DNA of 64,000 nt from PSRJ01 sp964438005 (GCA_964438005.1 CAYTJD010000129.1:59687-123686), one strand, 5' to 3'; positions 34,301 to 43,944 are shown, counted from the stretch's first letter. Notes: a model not told the origin generated them from the letters alone. Numbers and translations are program-made.

Positions 34301-35221
34301 ATGCTTCGGCCTGTCACGGCTACCGGGCTTACCACTGGGCATGCCCCTTTCGTCGAGGAGGCCCGCGACCGCGGCCAGCTTTACATCGAGCAGCGCTACG
34401 ACCTGTATTCGGAAGAAAACCACGAATCCTGGCGGAGGTTGTATCGCCGGTTGCAGCCGCGCTGGGAGCGTTACGCCAACGAGCATTTTCTGCAAGGAAT
34501 CGAGGCGCTGGCTCTTTCCCCTGACCGAGTCCCCCGCCTATCGGACATCAATCGCCGGCTGCAGCCGCTTACCGGATTCCAGGCGAAGCCCGTGAGCGGG
34601 TATGTGCCGGGATTCCTGTTCTTCGATTGCCTTAGGCGGCGGGAATTTCCGACGACCATCACCATCCGGCCAGCGGAGCGGATGGATTATCTGCCGGAGC
34701 CCGACATTTTCCACGACGTCGCCGGACACGTACCGATGCACACCGAGCGCGCTTTCGCGGACACGCTGGTGCGATTCGGAGACTGCGCGCACACCGCGGT
34801 AGAAATGACGGCATCGATTCGCGATCCGCGGGAACGGGCGCGCCGGCTGACGAATATCATCAAGGCCATGTCGCGCTTCTTCTGGTTCACGGTGGAATTC
34901 GGGTTGATGCGCGGGACGAACGGCACGGTTGCCTACGGGAGCGGGCTGTTGAGTTCGTATGGAGAACTCGAGCATGCCGTTGAGTCCGACGAAGTGCAGC
35001 GATACCCGGTGCAACTGGAGTGGCTGATCAACCAGGGGGCGGAGATCGATCACTACCAGCCGCTGCTGTTCATCGTGGATTCCTTCGATCACCTGTTCGA
35101 GCTGGTGGACCGGCTGGAGCAGTGGATGCGCGCGGGCAAGCTGGACAACGTGGCCCCGGGCCTGCCGGATATCCAGGAATCGGATCTGCGGAGTTTTCTG
35201 AACGCCGCATATACCGCGTAA
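34301..35221 (+). CDS. phhA: Aromatic amino acid hydroxylase (phenylalanine 4-monooxygenase)
   Basis: A 306-aa pterin-dependent hydroxylase of the short bacterial type. The iron ligands are visible: H138 and H143 in PDIFHDVAGHVPMH and E199 in SRFFWFTVEFGLM. GSGLLSSYGELEHAV and RYPVQLEWLINQ are further family signatures. It converts phenylalanine to tyrosine with tetrahydrobiopterin, O2 and Fe2+. The N-terminal ~80 residues lack the regulatory ACT domain, as usual in bacteria. No pterin recycling gene (phhB) is adjacent. Confidence 0.92.
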   Translation: MLRPVTATGLTTGHAPFVEEARDRGQLYIEQRYDLYSEENHESWRRLYRRLQPRWERYANEHFLQGIEALALSPDRVPRLSDINRRLQPLTGFQAKPVSGYVPGFLFFDCLRRREFPTTITIRPAERMDYLPEPDIFHDVAGHVPMHTERAFADTLVRFGDCAHTAVEMTASIRDPRERARRLTNIIKAMSRFFWFTVEFGLMRGTNGTVAYGSGLLSSYGELEHAVESDEVQRYPVQLEWLINQGAEIDHYQPLLFIVDSFDHLFELVDRLEQWMRAGKLDNVAPGLPDIQESDLRSFLNAAYTA

Positions 35222-35326
35222 GGCGGTGTCTCCTCGTATTGTGTTATAGTCATCACAAATCCATCGCTGAATGGATGGAACTGGTTTTCCTCGTGACTAT
35301 CGGGGAGCGGGGATTGGATCTCAAGA

Positions 35327-37282
35327 ATGTGCGGAATTGCTGGCTTTACGCGGCTGGGTAAGGCCGCGACGGCAGGCATAGCAAAACGGATCACGGAAGC
35401 CCTCTACCATCGAGGTCCCGACCAACACGGCGTCTTCGAAGGCAGCGAAGCGACGCTGTGCGCAGTCCGGCTAAAGATCATCGATCTCGAGGGCGGGGAC
35501 CAGCCGTTCCTCAGCGCGGACGGCGATACCGCGATTGTCTTCAATGGTGAAATCTACAATCACCGCGAGATCCGCGCGGAACTAACCCGGCGCGGGCACC
35601 GCTTTCGTTCCCAATGCGACACGGAAACGGTGTTGGCGGCATTTCTGGAATGGGACACCAAGTGCCTTTCGCGGCTGCGGGGGATGTTTGCATTCGCGGT
35701 GTGGACGGAGTCGTGCAAGCGGCTGGTGCTGGTGCGAGACCGGATCGGGATCAAACCGCTGTACTATTGCCAGCAAGGGTCCAACCTCTACTTCGGCTCC
35801 GAATTGAAGGCGATTCTGGAGCATCCGAATATTCCCCGGCAGCTCGATCTGCATGCGCTCGGATCGTATCTTTCGGTGAATTACGTTCCCGGGCCACGGA
35901 CGCTGTTCGAAGGTATCCGTAAGCTGCCCCCGGGCCATCTGCTGGAATGGCGGCGCGGGAAGCTCACACTGGAGCAGTGGTGGAAGCTTCCGACCGGACC
36001 GGTGCGGCGGATCTCCACGGGCGAAGCAAAGGACGAACTGGACCAGTTGCTTCGCGAGTCAGTCCGCGAGCAGTTGATTGCGGATGTGCCGCTGGGAGTA
36101 TGGGCGTCGGGCGGGTTGGACTCGTCGACGATCCTGCATTACGCAGCCGCCAACGCGGGCCGCCTGAAAACCTTTTCCATTTCGTTCGCGGGACGCAGCT
36201 TCGACGAAAGCCGGTATTTCCGGCGGATCGCGCAAGTCTACGGCACTGATCACCACGAGTTCGACCTGGATCCGGAACTGAATCTCCGGGCCGCGATTGA
36301 AGACTTTGCGTTCTATTCGGATGAACCAAGCGCGGATGCGGGCGCGCTACCAGTGTGGTACCTGGCGCGGATGTCGCGCGAGCACGTAACGGTAGCGCTC
36401 TCCGGGGAGGGCGCAGACGAGTTGTTCGGCGGGTATTTGACCTATCTTGCCGACCGGGCGGTGCGCCCATGCCGGCATCTGCCGCGGGCAGCGCGGCATC
36501 TCCTACAAGCGGCCCTGCACCGATACTTGCCGGTCTCGGATGAGAAGATCAGCCTGGAATACAAGGTGAAGCGGTGGATCGAGGGAAGCGGTCTGGATCC
36601 GGACGAAGCCCACTTTTTCTGGAATGGCACATTCTCGCGGGAGCAGCGGAACAAGATCTGGCCGGGCAGTAATGGCAGTGGCGTGCGGGGCTTGGTAGAC
36701 GCCCTGGACCTGGACCCGCGTACCGGCCTGCTGAACCGGTATCTGTTCATCGATCAGAACTACTACCTGCCCGACGACATTCTGTACAAAGCCGACCGGA
36801 TGAGCATGGCGCACTCGCTGGAAGTGCGGCCGCCGTTTCTGGATCACCGCATAGTGGAGTTTGCGGCTTCCCTGCCCGAACAACTGAAGATCCGCGGCCT
36901 CCGGCAGAAATACATTCTGAAGGAATTGATGCGGGACAAACTGCCGGCAGAAGTGATCCGGCGCAAGAAGACAGGCTTCGATATTCCAGCGCATGACTGG
37001 TTCCGGGGATGCCTGAAAGGGCTGGTTCGGGAAACGCTGAACGCGGACGCCGTGGCAGCGACCGGGATCTTTGACGGGCGCGCGGTCGACACGCTGATTC
37101 GCGATCACATGGAGAGGCGGATCAACGTCGGATACCATTTGTGGGGCCTGCTGACACTGTTCCTGTGGATGAAGCGCTGGAAAGTGGAGATCGTGCCGGG
37201 TGAAGAAACGGAGCGACCGCAGCCGATGCGAATGTTGGCCGAACGAAAGCGAAATCTCAACGCAGTTCCGCTTGTTCCTTGA
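35327..37282 (+). CDS. asnB: Asparagine synthetase, glutamine-hydrolysing
   Basis: A 651-aa enzyme. The Ntn glutaminase domain begins at C2 (MCGIAGF) and includes YHRGPDQHG, FNGEIYNHREIR and LRGMFAFAVW. The synthetase domain has the PP-loop SGGLDSS at 261-267 and ALSGEGADELFGGY near 363, then YLPDDILYKADRMSMAHSLE and VRPPFLDHRIVEFAASLPEQ. It makes asparagine from aspartate, ATP and glutamine. Relatives of this type also occur in polysaccharide loci, and the neighbouring sugar genes allow that alternative. The 3' end overlaps the convergent gene by 26 bp. TATAGT at 35245 is a possible -10 element. Confidence 0.9.
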   Translation: MCGIAGFTRLGKAATAGIAKRITEALYHRGPDQHGVFEGSEATLCAVRLKIIDLEGGDQPFLSADGDTAIVFNGEIYNHREIRAELTRRGHRFRSQCDTETVLAAFLEWDTKCLSRLRGMFAFAVWTESCKRLVLVRDRIGIKPLYYCQQGSNLYFGSELKAILEHPNIPRQLDLHALGSYLSVNYVPGPRTLFEGIRKLPPGHLLEWRRGKLTLEQWWKLPTGPVRRISTGEAKDELDQLLRESVREQLIADVPLGVWASGGLDSSTILHYAAANAGRLKTFSISFAGRSFDESRYFRRIAQVYGTDHHEFDLDPELNLRAAIEDFAFYSDEPSADAGALPVWYLARMSREHVTVALSGEGADELFGGYLTYLADRAVRPCRHLPRAARHLLQAALHRYLPVSDEKISLEYKVKRWIEGSGLDPDEAHFFWNGTFSREQRNKIWPGSNGSGVRGLVDALDLDPRTGLLNRYLFIDQNYYLPDDILYKADRMSMAHSLEVRPPFLDHRIVEFAASLPEQLKIRGLRQKYILKELMRDKLPAEVIRRKKTGFDIPAHDWFRGCLKGLVRETLNADAVAATGIFDGRAVDTLIRDHMERRINVGYHLWGLLTLFLWMKRWKVEIVPGEETERPQPMRMLAERKRNLNAVPLVP

Positions 37283-38003
37283 TTTCCATTTGCGGGCTCA
37301 GCAACCGGACCTGGATAGGAAGACCGCCGACGGCAGGCGCTACTTTGCGAGTGAGGCGCTCAAAGCCGGCCATGGCGCCAGGTTGGCGCCAGACGCCTTC
37401 CCCGACGACAAAGCCGATCGCAGTGTTCTCGTCTCGAGATAGGGAGACGCTGACACCAAGATCCTGAAGGTAGCCGGCATCGCGAAGGGCGCGGCCGAGG
37501 GCGCGGGCGTCCGCTTCGGTCGCGGAACCAAGGTAATAAATTTCGTCCTTGGCCCCCACGCGAATCTTGCCGATCTGCAGGGTCTTTTTGACGTGCCAGC
37601 CGGAGTTCACCAGGCGCAGCTCGAGGGGCAAGCCCCCGGCAGCGGGAGCAATCCTACGCCCGATTTCTTCAAACGCGGAAATAGCAGGCAGACTGTCCCA
37701 CTGACCGTCCGGGAGTACGAAGGACAGGATGGTGCCGCCCGGATTCCGGGAGAGGAGAACGGCCGAGCCGCGCCCGCGGAAGTAACCGAGAGCTTGCAGT
37801 GCATGGCCTAACGCGAGCGCGTCCTGGGGTGTCGCTGCGTGCGAGTAGTAGATTTCGTCCTTCGTTCCGATGATCATTTTGGGGAGGGAGCGGCCGGGAC
37901 GGTGGCTTCTCTCGATCATCAGGCCCGTCACGGCTGCCAAGAGCAGAAGCCCCGCGCCCAATGCCAGGCCGTTGACCGCAATGCGCCGCGTTCGCGCCTC
38001 CAT
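37257..38003 (-). CDS. Single-pass membrane protein with a tandem duplicated domain
   Basis: A 248-aa protein if it starts at the ATG at 38003; the frame continues upstream but without a better start. A membrane anchor spans about residues 10-30 (AVNGLALGAGLLLLAAVTGL). Two copies of an ~85-residue domain follow: copy 1 starts MIIGTKDEIYYSHAATPQDA and copy 2 starts IRVGAKDEIYYLGSATEADA. Both contain ALGxALxxAGY/LGY, an SRxxxxxxxxFV segment, and end PAxGGLPxxxRL. The family is not known to me. The duplication suggests a repeated binding module outside the membrane. It converges on asnB with a 26-bp overlap. Confidence 0.6.
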   Translation of the reverse strand: MEARTRRIAVNGLALGAGLLLLAAVTGLMIERSHRPGRSLPKMIIGTKDEIYYSHAATPQDALALGHALQALGYFRGRGSAVLLSRNPGGTILSFVLPDGQWDSLPAISAFEEIGRRIAPAAGGLPLELRLVNSGWHVKKTLQIGKIRVGAKDEIYYLGSATEADARALGRALRDAGYLQDLGVSVSLSRDENTAIGFVVGEGVWRQPGAMAGFERLTRKVAPAVGGLPIQVRLLSPQMEIKEQAELR

Positions 38004-38123
38004 GTTCACGATGCTATCGTCCGGCAACGAATTGAGGCAAGGCCAATCGCCGCCGAGAAAAGGCGGCACCGAGCGGGAAAAGGTCTTGCGTGAGGGAAGC
38101 CAGGCTTGTGATACACCTGAGAC

Positions 38124-38726
38124 GTGGGAGAAAACGGAAGGAACATCAAGAGGGTCTGCGTCTATTGCGCGTCGAGCGAACGGGCGCCGGAGATCTACCA
38201 GACAGCCGCATTGCGCCTCGGCAGGCATCTTGCCAGCCATGGGATTACGATCGTCTACGGCGGCGGTGGCGTGGGCTCAATGGGACGGGTGGCCGAAGGA
38301 TCACTGGCGACAGGCGGACGGGTCATCGGAGTGCTGCCACGCTTCATGAACGATCTGGAATGGGGGCACAAGCAACTGACAGAGCTTCGGCTGGTAGACG
38401 ATCTGCACGAACGCAAGCGGACGATGCTGCAGTTGTCGGACGCGGTTGTGGCCCTGCCGGGAGGATCGGGAACGCTGGACGAACTGTTTGAGGCTATCAG
38501 CATGAAGCGGCTGGGATTGTTTCTCGGGCCTATCGTGGTGATCAATGTAAACGGGTATTTCGAACCGTGCCTCCAGATGCTGTCGCAGTGCATCCGCGAT
38601 CGATTCATGGATGAGCGGCACCGTGACATGTGGTCGGTAGTGTCGGAGCCGGAGGCGGTGTTTCCCGCCGTTTTGAGCGCGCCGGACTGGAAGGCGGACG
38701 CGCGGGCGTTTGCGGTGCAGCGGTGA
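38124..38726 (+). CDS. LOG-family protein (cytokinin riboside 5'-monophosphate phosphoribohydrolase-like)
   Basis: A 200-aa Rossmann-fold protein with GTG start. It carries VCVYCASSERAPEIYQTAAL, the glycine-rich IVYGGGGVGSMGRVAEG and the signature PGGSGTLDE at residues 112-120, where E120 is catalytic, with R/K of ERKRTM nearby. The family splits N6-modified AMP or AMP itself into base and ribose 5-phosphate; the bacterial role is often nucleotide salvage. Its TGA overlaps the GTG of the next gene (GTGA), so the two are coupled, though no functional link is known. Confidence 0.87.
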   Translation: MGENGRNIKRVCVYCASSERAPEIYQTAALRLGRHLASHGITIVYGGGGVGSMGRVAEGSLATGGRVIGVLPRFMNDLEWGHKQLTELRLVDDLHERKRTMLQLSDAVVALPGGSGTLDELFEAISMKRLGLFLGPIVVINVNGYFEPCLQMLSQCIRDRFMDERHRDMWSVVSEPEAVFPAVLSAPDWKADARAFAVQR

Positions 38727-40516
38727 ACGAGTCCGAAGATACCCGTCCGAACCTGGGGGTTCGCCCCACCTTCGCCGTCGTCGTAATTGCGGTTTTGATT
38801 TTTGTCGGCTGCATCATCAGCCCACCGTCGCTGATGGACGACGTGGATGCGGTGCAGGGGCAGATCGCGCGCAACATGCTGCAGTCGGCCGACTGGGTGA
38901 CAGCACGGCTGGATGGCGTAGCCTACCTGGAAAAATCGCCGCTCAAGTACTGGCTGATGGCGATTTCGTTCAAAATTTTCGGGGTGCACGATTGGGCCGC
39001 GCGGGTGCCGCTGGCGCTCGCGACCGTGCTGCTGTGCTGGGTGACCGCGCGTTTCGGAGCATGGGCATTCGGGCAGCGCGCGGGGATGTACGCGGGCCTG
39101 ATTTTGGCAACGTGCGTGGGGCTGTTTCTCTTCACGCGCATTTTGATTCCGGACGTGATGCTCACACTGGTCATCACGCTGGCCCTTTGGGGAGTTCTGC
39201 GAGCACTGGAGGATGACGAGCGGCATCCGCGCGTGTGGGCGCTCGTCCCGTGGGCGTCTATGGGAGTGGGACTGCTGCTGAAGGGATTAATCGCCTCCCT
39301 GTTCCCGGCCGGCGCCGCACTACTCTATCTTCAGTTCACGGGGCAGCTATGGCGGCGGAGGACCTGGGCGCGGCTGCGGCCGGCGGCGGGCATGGTGCTG
39401 CTGCTGGCGATCGCGGTTCCCTGGCACGTGCTGGCAACTCTGCGAAACCCGCCCTATTTCGATTTCACGTTGCACAGCGAGAGTGGTTCGTATCACGGGT
39501 TCTTCTGGTTCTACTTCATCAACGAGCACCTGTTGCGATTTTTGAACTTACGGTATCCGCGGGACTACAATACCGTGCCGCGACTGTACTTCTGGTTGTT
39601 TCACCTGCTGTGGCTGTTCCCGTGGAGCGTTTATTTTCCGGCCGCGTGGAAGCTGAGCTATCGCGCGCCGGACCGGGCGAGCCGAGTGCGCCTGCTGGCG
39701 CTGTGCTGGACAGGCTTCATCCTGGTGTTTTTCACGTTCTCCACCACGCAAGAGTATTATTCGATGCCGGTGTATCCGGCGCTGGCGCTGCTGATAGCGT
39801 CGGCGATCGCGAGCGAGAGCCGCGCTCTGCGGTATGGGACGCGAGCGGTGGCGGCGATCGCGGTGTTGGCGGCGGTGACGATTGGGGCGATCCTGTGGCT
39901 GGTCCGCGGGCTACCGGCGCCGGGCGACATCGCGGTAGCGCTGAATTCGAATCCGGAGCTGTACACTTTGTCTTTGGGACACATGGCGGACCTGACGCTG
40001 CGCGCGTTCGCCTACTTGCGGCTGCCGCTGGCGGTGGCGGGGGTAGCGTTTCTGATCGGCGCGCTTGCGGCTCTTCGCTCCAGGAGCCTGGTGCCAGTGG
40101 CAGGACTGACTGTGATGATGGTGCTGTTCTTTCACGCCGCGCGGCTGGCGCTGGTTGTGTTCGATCCGTACCTGTCGTCGCGGCCGTTGGCGGAAGCGCT
40201 GCTCCGCCAACCTCCGGGACGGCTAATCATGGGCGATCAGTATTACACCTTCTCGTCGGTTTTCTTTTACACGAACCGGCGGGCGCAGTTACTGAATGGG
40301 CGCGTGAACAATCTGGAGTATGGGTCGTATGCGCCGGACGCGCCGCGGGTTGTGTTTATCCAGGATGGCGACCTGGCGCGGGCGTGGGTGGAGCCGGAAC
40401 GATATTACCTGTTGGCGGAGGGACCTGCCGTACCGCATCTGGAGCGCGTGGTGGGCAAGGGCGCGCTGCACCAGGTGGCGGAAAGCGGGGGGAAGTTTTT
40501 GTTTACGAACCGGTAG
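38723..40516 (+). CDS. GT39/ArnT-like membrane glycosyltransferase
   Basis: A 597-aa integral membrane protein starting at a GTG overlapping the LOG stop by 4 bp. About a dozen hydrophobic segments are present. The early DDVDAVQGQIARNMLQSADW followed by YLEKSPLKYWLMA is the acceptor/donor loop typical of the ArnT/PMT (GT39, GT83) group, where the acidic pair is catalytic. Such enzymes move a sugar from a polyprenyl phosphate carrier to lipid A or protein on the outer face. Donor and acceptor are unknown. An O-antigen ligase-like gene lies at 60516-61772. Confidence 0.85.
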   Translation: MNESEDTRPNLGVRPTFAVVVIAVLIFVGCIISPPSLMDDVDAVQGQIARNMLQSADWVTARLDGVAYLEKSPLKYWLMAISFKIFGVHDWAARVPLALATVLLCWVTARFGAWAFGQRAGMYAGLILATCVGLFLFTRILIPDVMLTLVITLALWGVLRALEDDERHPRVWALVPWASMGVGLLLKGLIASLFPAGAALLYLQFTGQLWRRRTWARLRPAAGMVLLLAIAVPWHVLATLRNPPYFDFTLHSESGSYHGFFWFYFINEHLLRFLNLRYPRDYNTVPRLYFWLFHLLWLFPWSVYFPAAWKLSYRAPDRASRVRLLALCWTGFILVFFTFSTTQEYYSMPVYPALALLIASAIASESRALRYGTRAVAAIAVLAAVTIGAILWLVRGLPAPGDIAVALNSNPELYTLSLGHMADLTLRAFAYLRLPLAVAGVAFLIGALAALRSRSLVPVAGLTVMMVLFFHAARLALVVFDPYLSSRPLAEALLRQPPGRLIMGDQYYTFSSVFFYTNRRAQLLNGRVNNLEYGSYAPDAPRVVFIQDGDLARAWVEPERYYLLAEGPAVPHLERVVGKGALHQVAESGGKFLFTNR

Positions 40517-40531
40517 CGCGGGTGATCGGCG

Positions 40532-41494
40532 TTACTCGACCACTACGGTGACGTTCTGGTAGGTGAACAAGGAGCCGTCGCTGGCGACGGCACGCAGAAC
40601 ATAGGTTCCTGGCTCTTGGAAGGTTACCTGAGTTACCCATCTTCCTTCAGGTGGCGGCTCGGGGATGTTGAACGGCGGAGACCACGGGGAATTGGCCCAT
40701 GCCCGCGTGTCGGTCCAGGTCTTCATCTGGTCGGGGCTGAAGTGTGCTGCGGCGGATTTGCCGCGGTAGACGATCCAGGATAAACGCAGGCCGGGACCGC
40801 TTGACGGAACAAGGGACGCTGGCGGACGGTACACCAGGCTTGCGACGTTGCCGCCGGCAGGACGCTGGGGCGGTTTCGGCTTCTCTTCTTCGGTTGCGGC
40901 CTTTCCGGGGTGGCGCGGCTGGGGCTTGCCATCACGGCGGGCTGGCAGGTTGTCGGGGTCCCCGGCGAGCGCCACGAGGGTCAGCGGCTCGCCGACTTTG
41001 ACACTCCGGCGCGCCTCGCCCTGGACCTCGAGTTCGGGCGGCATATTGTAGCGCAGTTCGTCGCGGAGACTGCCGCCATCGCCGCCAACCTCGGTGGAGA
41101 TAACCTGGGCATCAATCTGGTAATCGGTCTTGAGCGAGGCATAGGCCTTCTCGGTGCGACCGTGAGTGGTAAGGGTCCAGATCAGCTCCTTCTTGCCGAA
41201 ATCTTTGGGAATTTGAATCGTGAACAGAAAGGGATTGCGGCGCGGGTAGAAATGAGTCGGCTGGCCCTGGTCGGGACCGCCGGGCTCGATGCTGTTGTCG
41301 GGACCGGCGGCGATGTCGAACTCCTCCAGCCAGTTGGTATTCATATAGCCGAAGTACATGGTGAAGGAGCCATCCGGGTTGGGCATCCAGCCTTCGTAGG
41401 CGGGCGAGACGCTCTGGCCCTTCGAATACGTGAACCTGGTCTGGGCGCCGGCGCCGAGCAGAAGCACACAGCCGGCGAAAATCCCGGCGCGCAT
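40532..41494 (-). CDS. Secreted protein paired with the haem/copper oxygenase-like protein
   Basis: A 320-aa product with a short signal peptide (RAGIFAGCVLLLGAGAQ). Diagnostic stretches are VSPAYEGWMPNPDGSFTMYF, GYMNTNWLEEFDIAAGPDN and HFYPRRNPFLFTIQIPKDFG near the N-terminus, and a C-terminal Ig-like end (GTYVLRAVASDGSLFTYQNV). A Pro/Lys/Arg-rich linker lies about residues 182-215. No enzymatic motif is seen. The ATG overlaps the stop codon of the haem/copper gene (TAATG), so the two are translated together and probably act on the same substrate. Confidence 0.6.
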   Translation of the reverse strand: MRAGIFAGCVLLLGAGAQTRFTYSKGQSVSPAYEGWMPNPDGSFTMYFGYMNTNWLEEFDIAAGPDNSIEPGGPDQGQPTHFYPRRNPFLFTIQIPKDFGKKELIWTLTTHGRTEKAYASLKTDYQIDAQVISTEVGGDGGSLRDELRYNMPPELEVQGEARRSVKVGEPLTLVALAGDPDNLPARRDGKPQPRHPGKAATEEEKPKPPQRPAGGNVASLVYRPPASLVPSSGPGLRLSWIVYRGKSAAAHFSPDQMKTWTDTRAWANSPWSPPFNIPEPPPEGRWVTQVTFQEPGTYVLRAVASDGSLFTYQNVTVVVE

Positions 41495-42918
41495 TATTTT
41501 TCCTGGACGGCCGCGCTCAGGGCCGGCGGTTTGGTCGGCGGAGCCCAGCAGACCGGGCAGCCGATATCGTAATCGTTTCGGGTTTTCATCTTGGCGCGGC
41601 GGCGCGCCATCTCGGCCTGGAACTGCTCCTCGGTAAGCGAGACGGAATAACCGAGATCGATGAACATGTTAGCGATCGAGCGCCGGCCGCCGCCGGCCCA
41701 GTTGCGGGGATCGGCGGGGTTCTTGTTGTTCGCCGTCGTGTCGAGGAAACCGATGAGGTGAACGATCGTGCCCTTGGGCAGCAGCGGCGCGGAATCGTCG
41801 TCGTAGACGTATTGCTTGACCCAATTGTGATCGTAGCCGACACAATTCAGTGTCTGGATGTTGTGGCCCCAGATTGCTTCCAAACACATGCGCACGCCGG
41901 GTGCGTGCAGATGCGGCTCGAAAGCAATGATCTTGGTGTGCTCGGTGAGCGTGGCGTAGGCGTGTAGTTCCTGGTTTGCCTGGTTCGGCTTGACATCGAT
42001 GTCGATGCCGTTGCCGAGACGGAGTGCCGAGCGGCGATAGAGCGGCTGGTAGCCCTTGGGGAAGAACTTGAACGCGAATTCGAGATGGGCCTTGGTTTCG
42101 CGCCCATTGGGATGGATATGGCCAGCAGTGAGCGAGAGGGCGGAATTGGCGGCGAGCAGCCGTCCGGATTCGGGCGGGAAGATATCGGCGTTGCGGCCGA
42201 CTTCGTGAATCGGCCAGCTGGTGGCACCTTCGTCGGCGCTGCTGGCGTTGGGATCGGCTTGCCCGGGCACGAGGCTGACATACGTCATGTGATGGAAGAC
42301 GTAGCGGCCGCCGACGGTCTTGACGGGGCCCTCCCGGGGAATGTCATTGATCTCCCGCACTTCCAGAGCGGCAACGTAGCGATCTTCGGTGAGGCCGGTC
42401 GGGATGAGGCCGACGTCGCCCCACCAGTCGGGCCCGGCGGCGGGGACCGTGACTTCTTTGGATGTCAGGACGAGATCGGGCTCGCCGATGGTCCACTTAT
42501 CGGAGTCGTCGAAATTGAGCGGCGGCGGGGCATCGGCTGGATTGCCGCGCGGAGCGCCGGCGTTGGCCCACTTCACGACCTTGTCGATCTGCTCGGGAGT
42601 CAACGAAGGGTCATTCTTAAAGTTCTGAATGCCTATGTCTTTCTCGACGAACCACGGTGGCATGACGCCGGCGTGGGGGCCTTTATTTACCCGCTCTTTC
42701 AGTGCGCGGGCGTAAGGCCGGACTTCCTCGTAAGTGACGAGCGACATCGGAGCCACGCCGCCGGCGTGATGGCACTGCTGGCAGCTGTGCTGCAGAACTG
42801 GGACGATGTCTTTGGTGAAAGTGACGTCGGGAGACGCCGCCTTGGTCTGCGCCACTAAGGTTAGGGGCGCCACTGCGGCGGCCAGCCAAGGCAGCCAATA
42901 AGAACCGCTGATCTTCAT
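41494..42918 (-). CDS. Exported cytochrome c / copper monooxygenase-like protein (second copy)
   Basis: A 474-aa paralogue of the protein at 23810-25105. GGGGAGGTG precedes the ATG. After the signal peptide comes the mono-haem site C46-Q-Q-C49-H50, then DAGAP-like WANAGAPRGNPAD. The copper fold candidates are RYVFHHMTYVSL, LTAGHIHPNGRETKAHLEFA, FEPHLHAPGVRMCLEAIWGH and VHLIGFLDTTANNKNPADPR. Compared with the first copy, the lengths between His motifs differ and the C-terminus has DYDIGCPVCWAPP, an extra CxxC. A different substrate is likely. Function is inferred from family resemblance only. Confidence 0.72.
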   Translation of the reverse strand: MKISGSYWLPWLAAAVAPLTLVAQTKAASPDVTFTKDIVPVLQHSCQQCHHAGGVAPMSLVTYEEVRPYARALKERVNKGPHAGVMPPWFVEKDIGIQNFKNDPSLTPEQIDKVVKWANAGAPRGNPADAPPPLNFDDSDKWTIGEPDLVLTSKEVTVPAAGPDWWGDVGLIPTGLTEDRYVAALEVREINDIPREGPVKTVGGRYVFHHMTYVSLVPGQADPNASSADEGATSWPIHEVGRNADIFPPESGRLLAANSALSLTAGHIHPNGRETKAHLEFAFKFFPKGYQPLYRRSALRLGNGIDIDVKPNQANQELHAYATLTEHTKIIAFEPHLHAPGVRMCLEAIWGHNIQTLNCVGYDHNWVKQYVYDDDSAPLLPKGTIVHLIGFLDTTANNKNPADPRNWAGGGRRSIANMFIDLGYSVSLTEEQFQAEMARRRAKMKTRNDYDIGCPVCWAPPTKPPALSAAVQEK

Positions 42919-42996
42919 CGCACACCTCCCCAGGAATGCGGACTTGCAAGAGGCCGAAGCCCGAAAACCGGCTCAGAACATTTTACATCGAGCGAA

Positions 42997-43944
42997 TCAC
43001 CGGTTGGTGACCGAGGCGGTGGCAGGAGTCCGCGCGCGGCGCGCTTCATATGCCTTCAGATGCGTGTAAGCGAGGCCGAGCAAGGGCGGTCCGAGGCCGG
43101 CGCTACGGCGGATCAGGTCGCCGACAATGTGCTCCGCCTCGATGGGGGCGTTGGCTTCGATATCGCGAAGCATGGAGGCGGTAAGCGGAGAACCCGATTC
43201 GGTCAGCGTAGCGCGGGTCCGCTCCACAAACTCTTCCCGCACGGGGAAGCCCGCAGCCGCCGCGATGGCCCGGCACTCCTCAAAGACACCCAGCACGAAT
43301 TCTGTGCCGCCGGGGGACGCAACGATGTCGCCGACGGATGCGCGCAGGAGACACGTGCCCGCAGCCAGCGCGGCCAGAAACACCCATTTCTCCCACATCG
43401 CGGGCAGGATACGCGCGCTGGCGCGGGCGTCGAAGCGCGCTCCTTGCATGGCCGCGGCAACCGCTTGGACGCGGGCAGACAGGGAGCCGTCGCGCTCGCC
43501 GAAGGAGACGGAGTGAACATCGTTGAGATGAATGATTTCCCCTTGCACGTTGAGCGTCGCCGCAATCGCGCACAGTCCGCCGAGCACGCGCTCGCGGCCG
43601 AAGGCCTGGTCCAGGTCATTCAGATGCCGCATACCATTCAGCAAGGGAAGAATCGCGGTTTGCGGGCCGACTGCCGGACGGATTGAGACAATCGCGTCTT
43701 CCAGGTCGTAGGCTTTGCACGAGAGCACGATCAAATCGAAGGCTTCACGCAAATCGCTCGCGACCAGGACGGAGGGCTGCGGAAAATAGCAGTCGCCAAA
43801 ACGGCTGCGAATGCGAAGGCCTGCGCGAGACAGCGCGAGCGCTCGAGCCGGACGGACAAGAAACGAGACGTCCTGCTTGGCTTCCAGCAGTCTTCCTCCG
43901 AAATAACCTCCGGTGGCGCCGGCGCCAAGCACTAGAATTCGCAT
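42997..43944 (-). CDS. panE: 2-dehydropantoate 2-reductase (ketopantoate reductase-like)
   Basis: A 315-aa NADPH-dependent reductase. The start at 43944 gives the Rossmann motif at once (MRILVLGAGATGGYFGGRL). Further marks are DLIVLSCKAYDLEDAI with the catalytic-type lysine, AILPLLNGMRHLNDL, and the C-terminal helical domain WEKWVFLAALAAGTCLLRAS with SMLRDIEANAPIEAEHIVGD. PanE makes pantoate for coenzyme A. Several family members act on other 2-keto acids, so the exact substrate is not certain. It diverges from the phage-like cassette across 213 bp. Confidence 0.85.
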   Translation of the reverse strand: MRILVLGAGATGGYFGGRLLEAKQDVSFLVRPARALALSRAGLRIRSRFGDCYFPQPSVLVASDLREAFDLIVLSCKAYDLEDAIVSIRPAVGPQTAILPLLNGMRHLNDLDQAFGRERVLGGLCAIAATLNVQGEIIHLNDVHSVSFGERDGSLSARVQAVAAAMQGARFDARASARILPAMWEKWVFLAALAAGTCLLRASVGDIVASPGGTEFVLGVFEECRAIAAAAGFPVREEFVERTRATLTESGSPLTASMLRDIEANAPIEAEHIVGDLIRRSAGLGPPLLGLAYTHLKAYEARRARTPATASVTNR

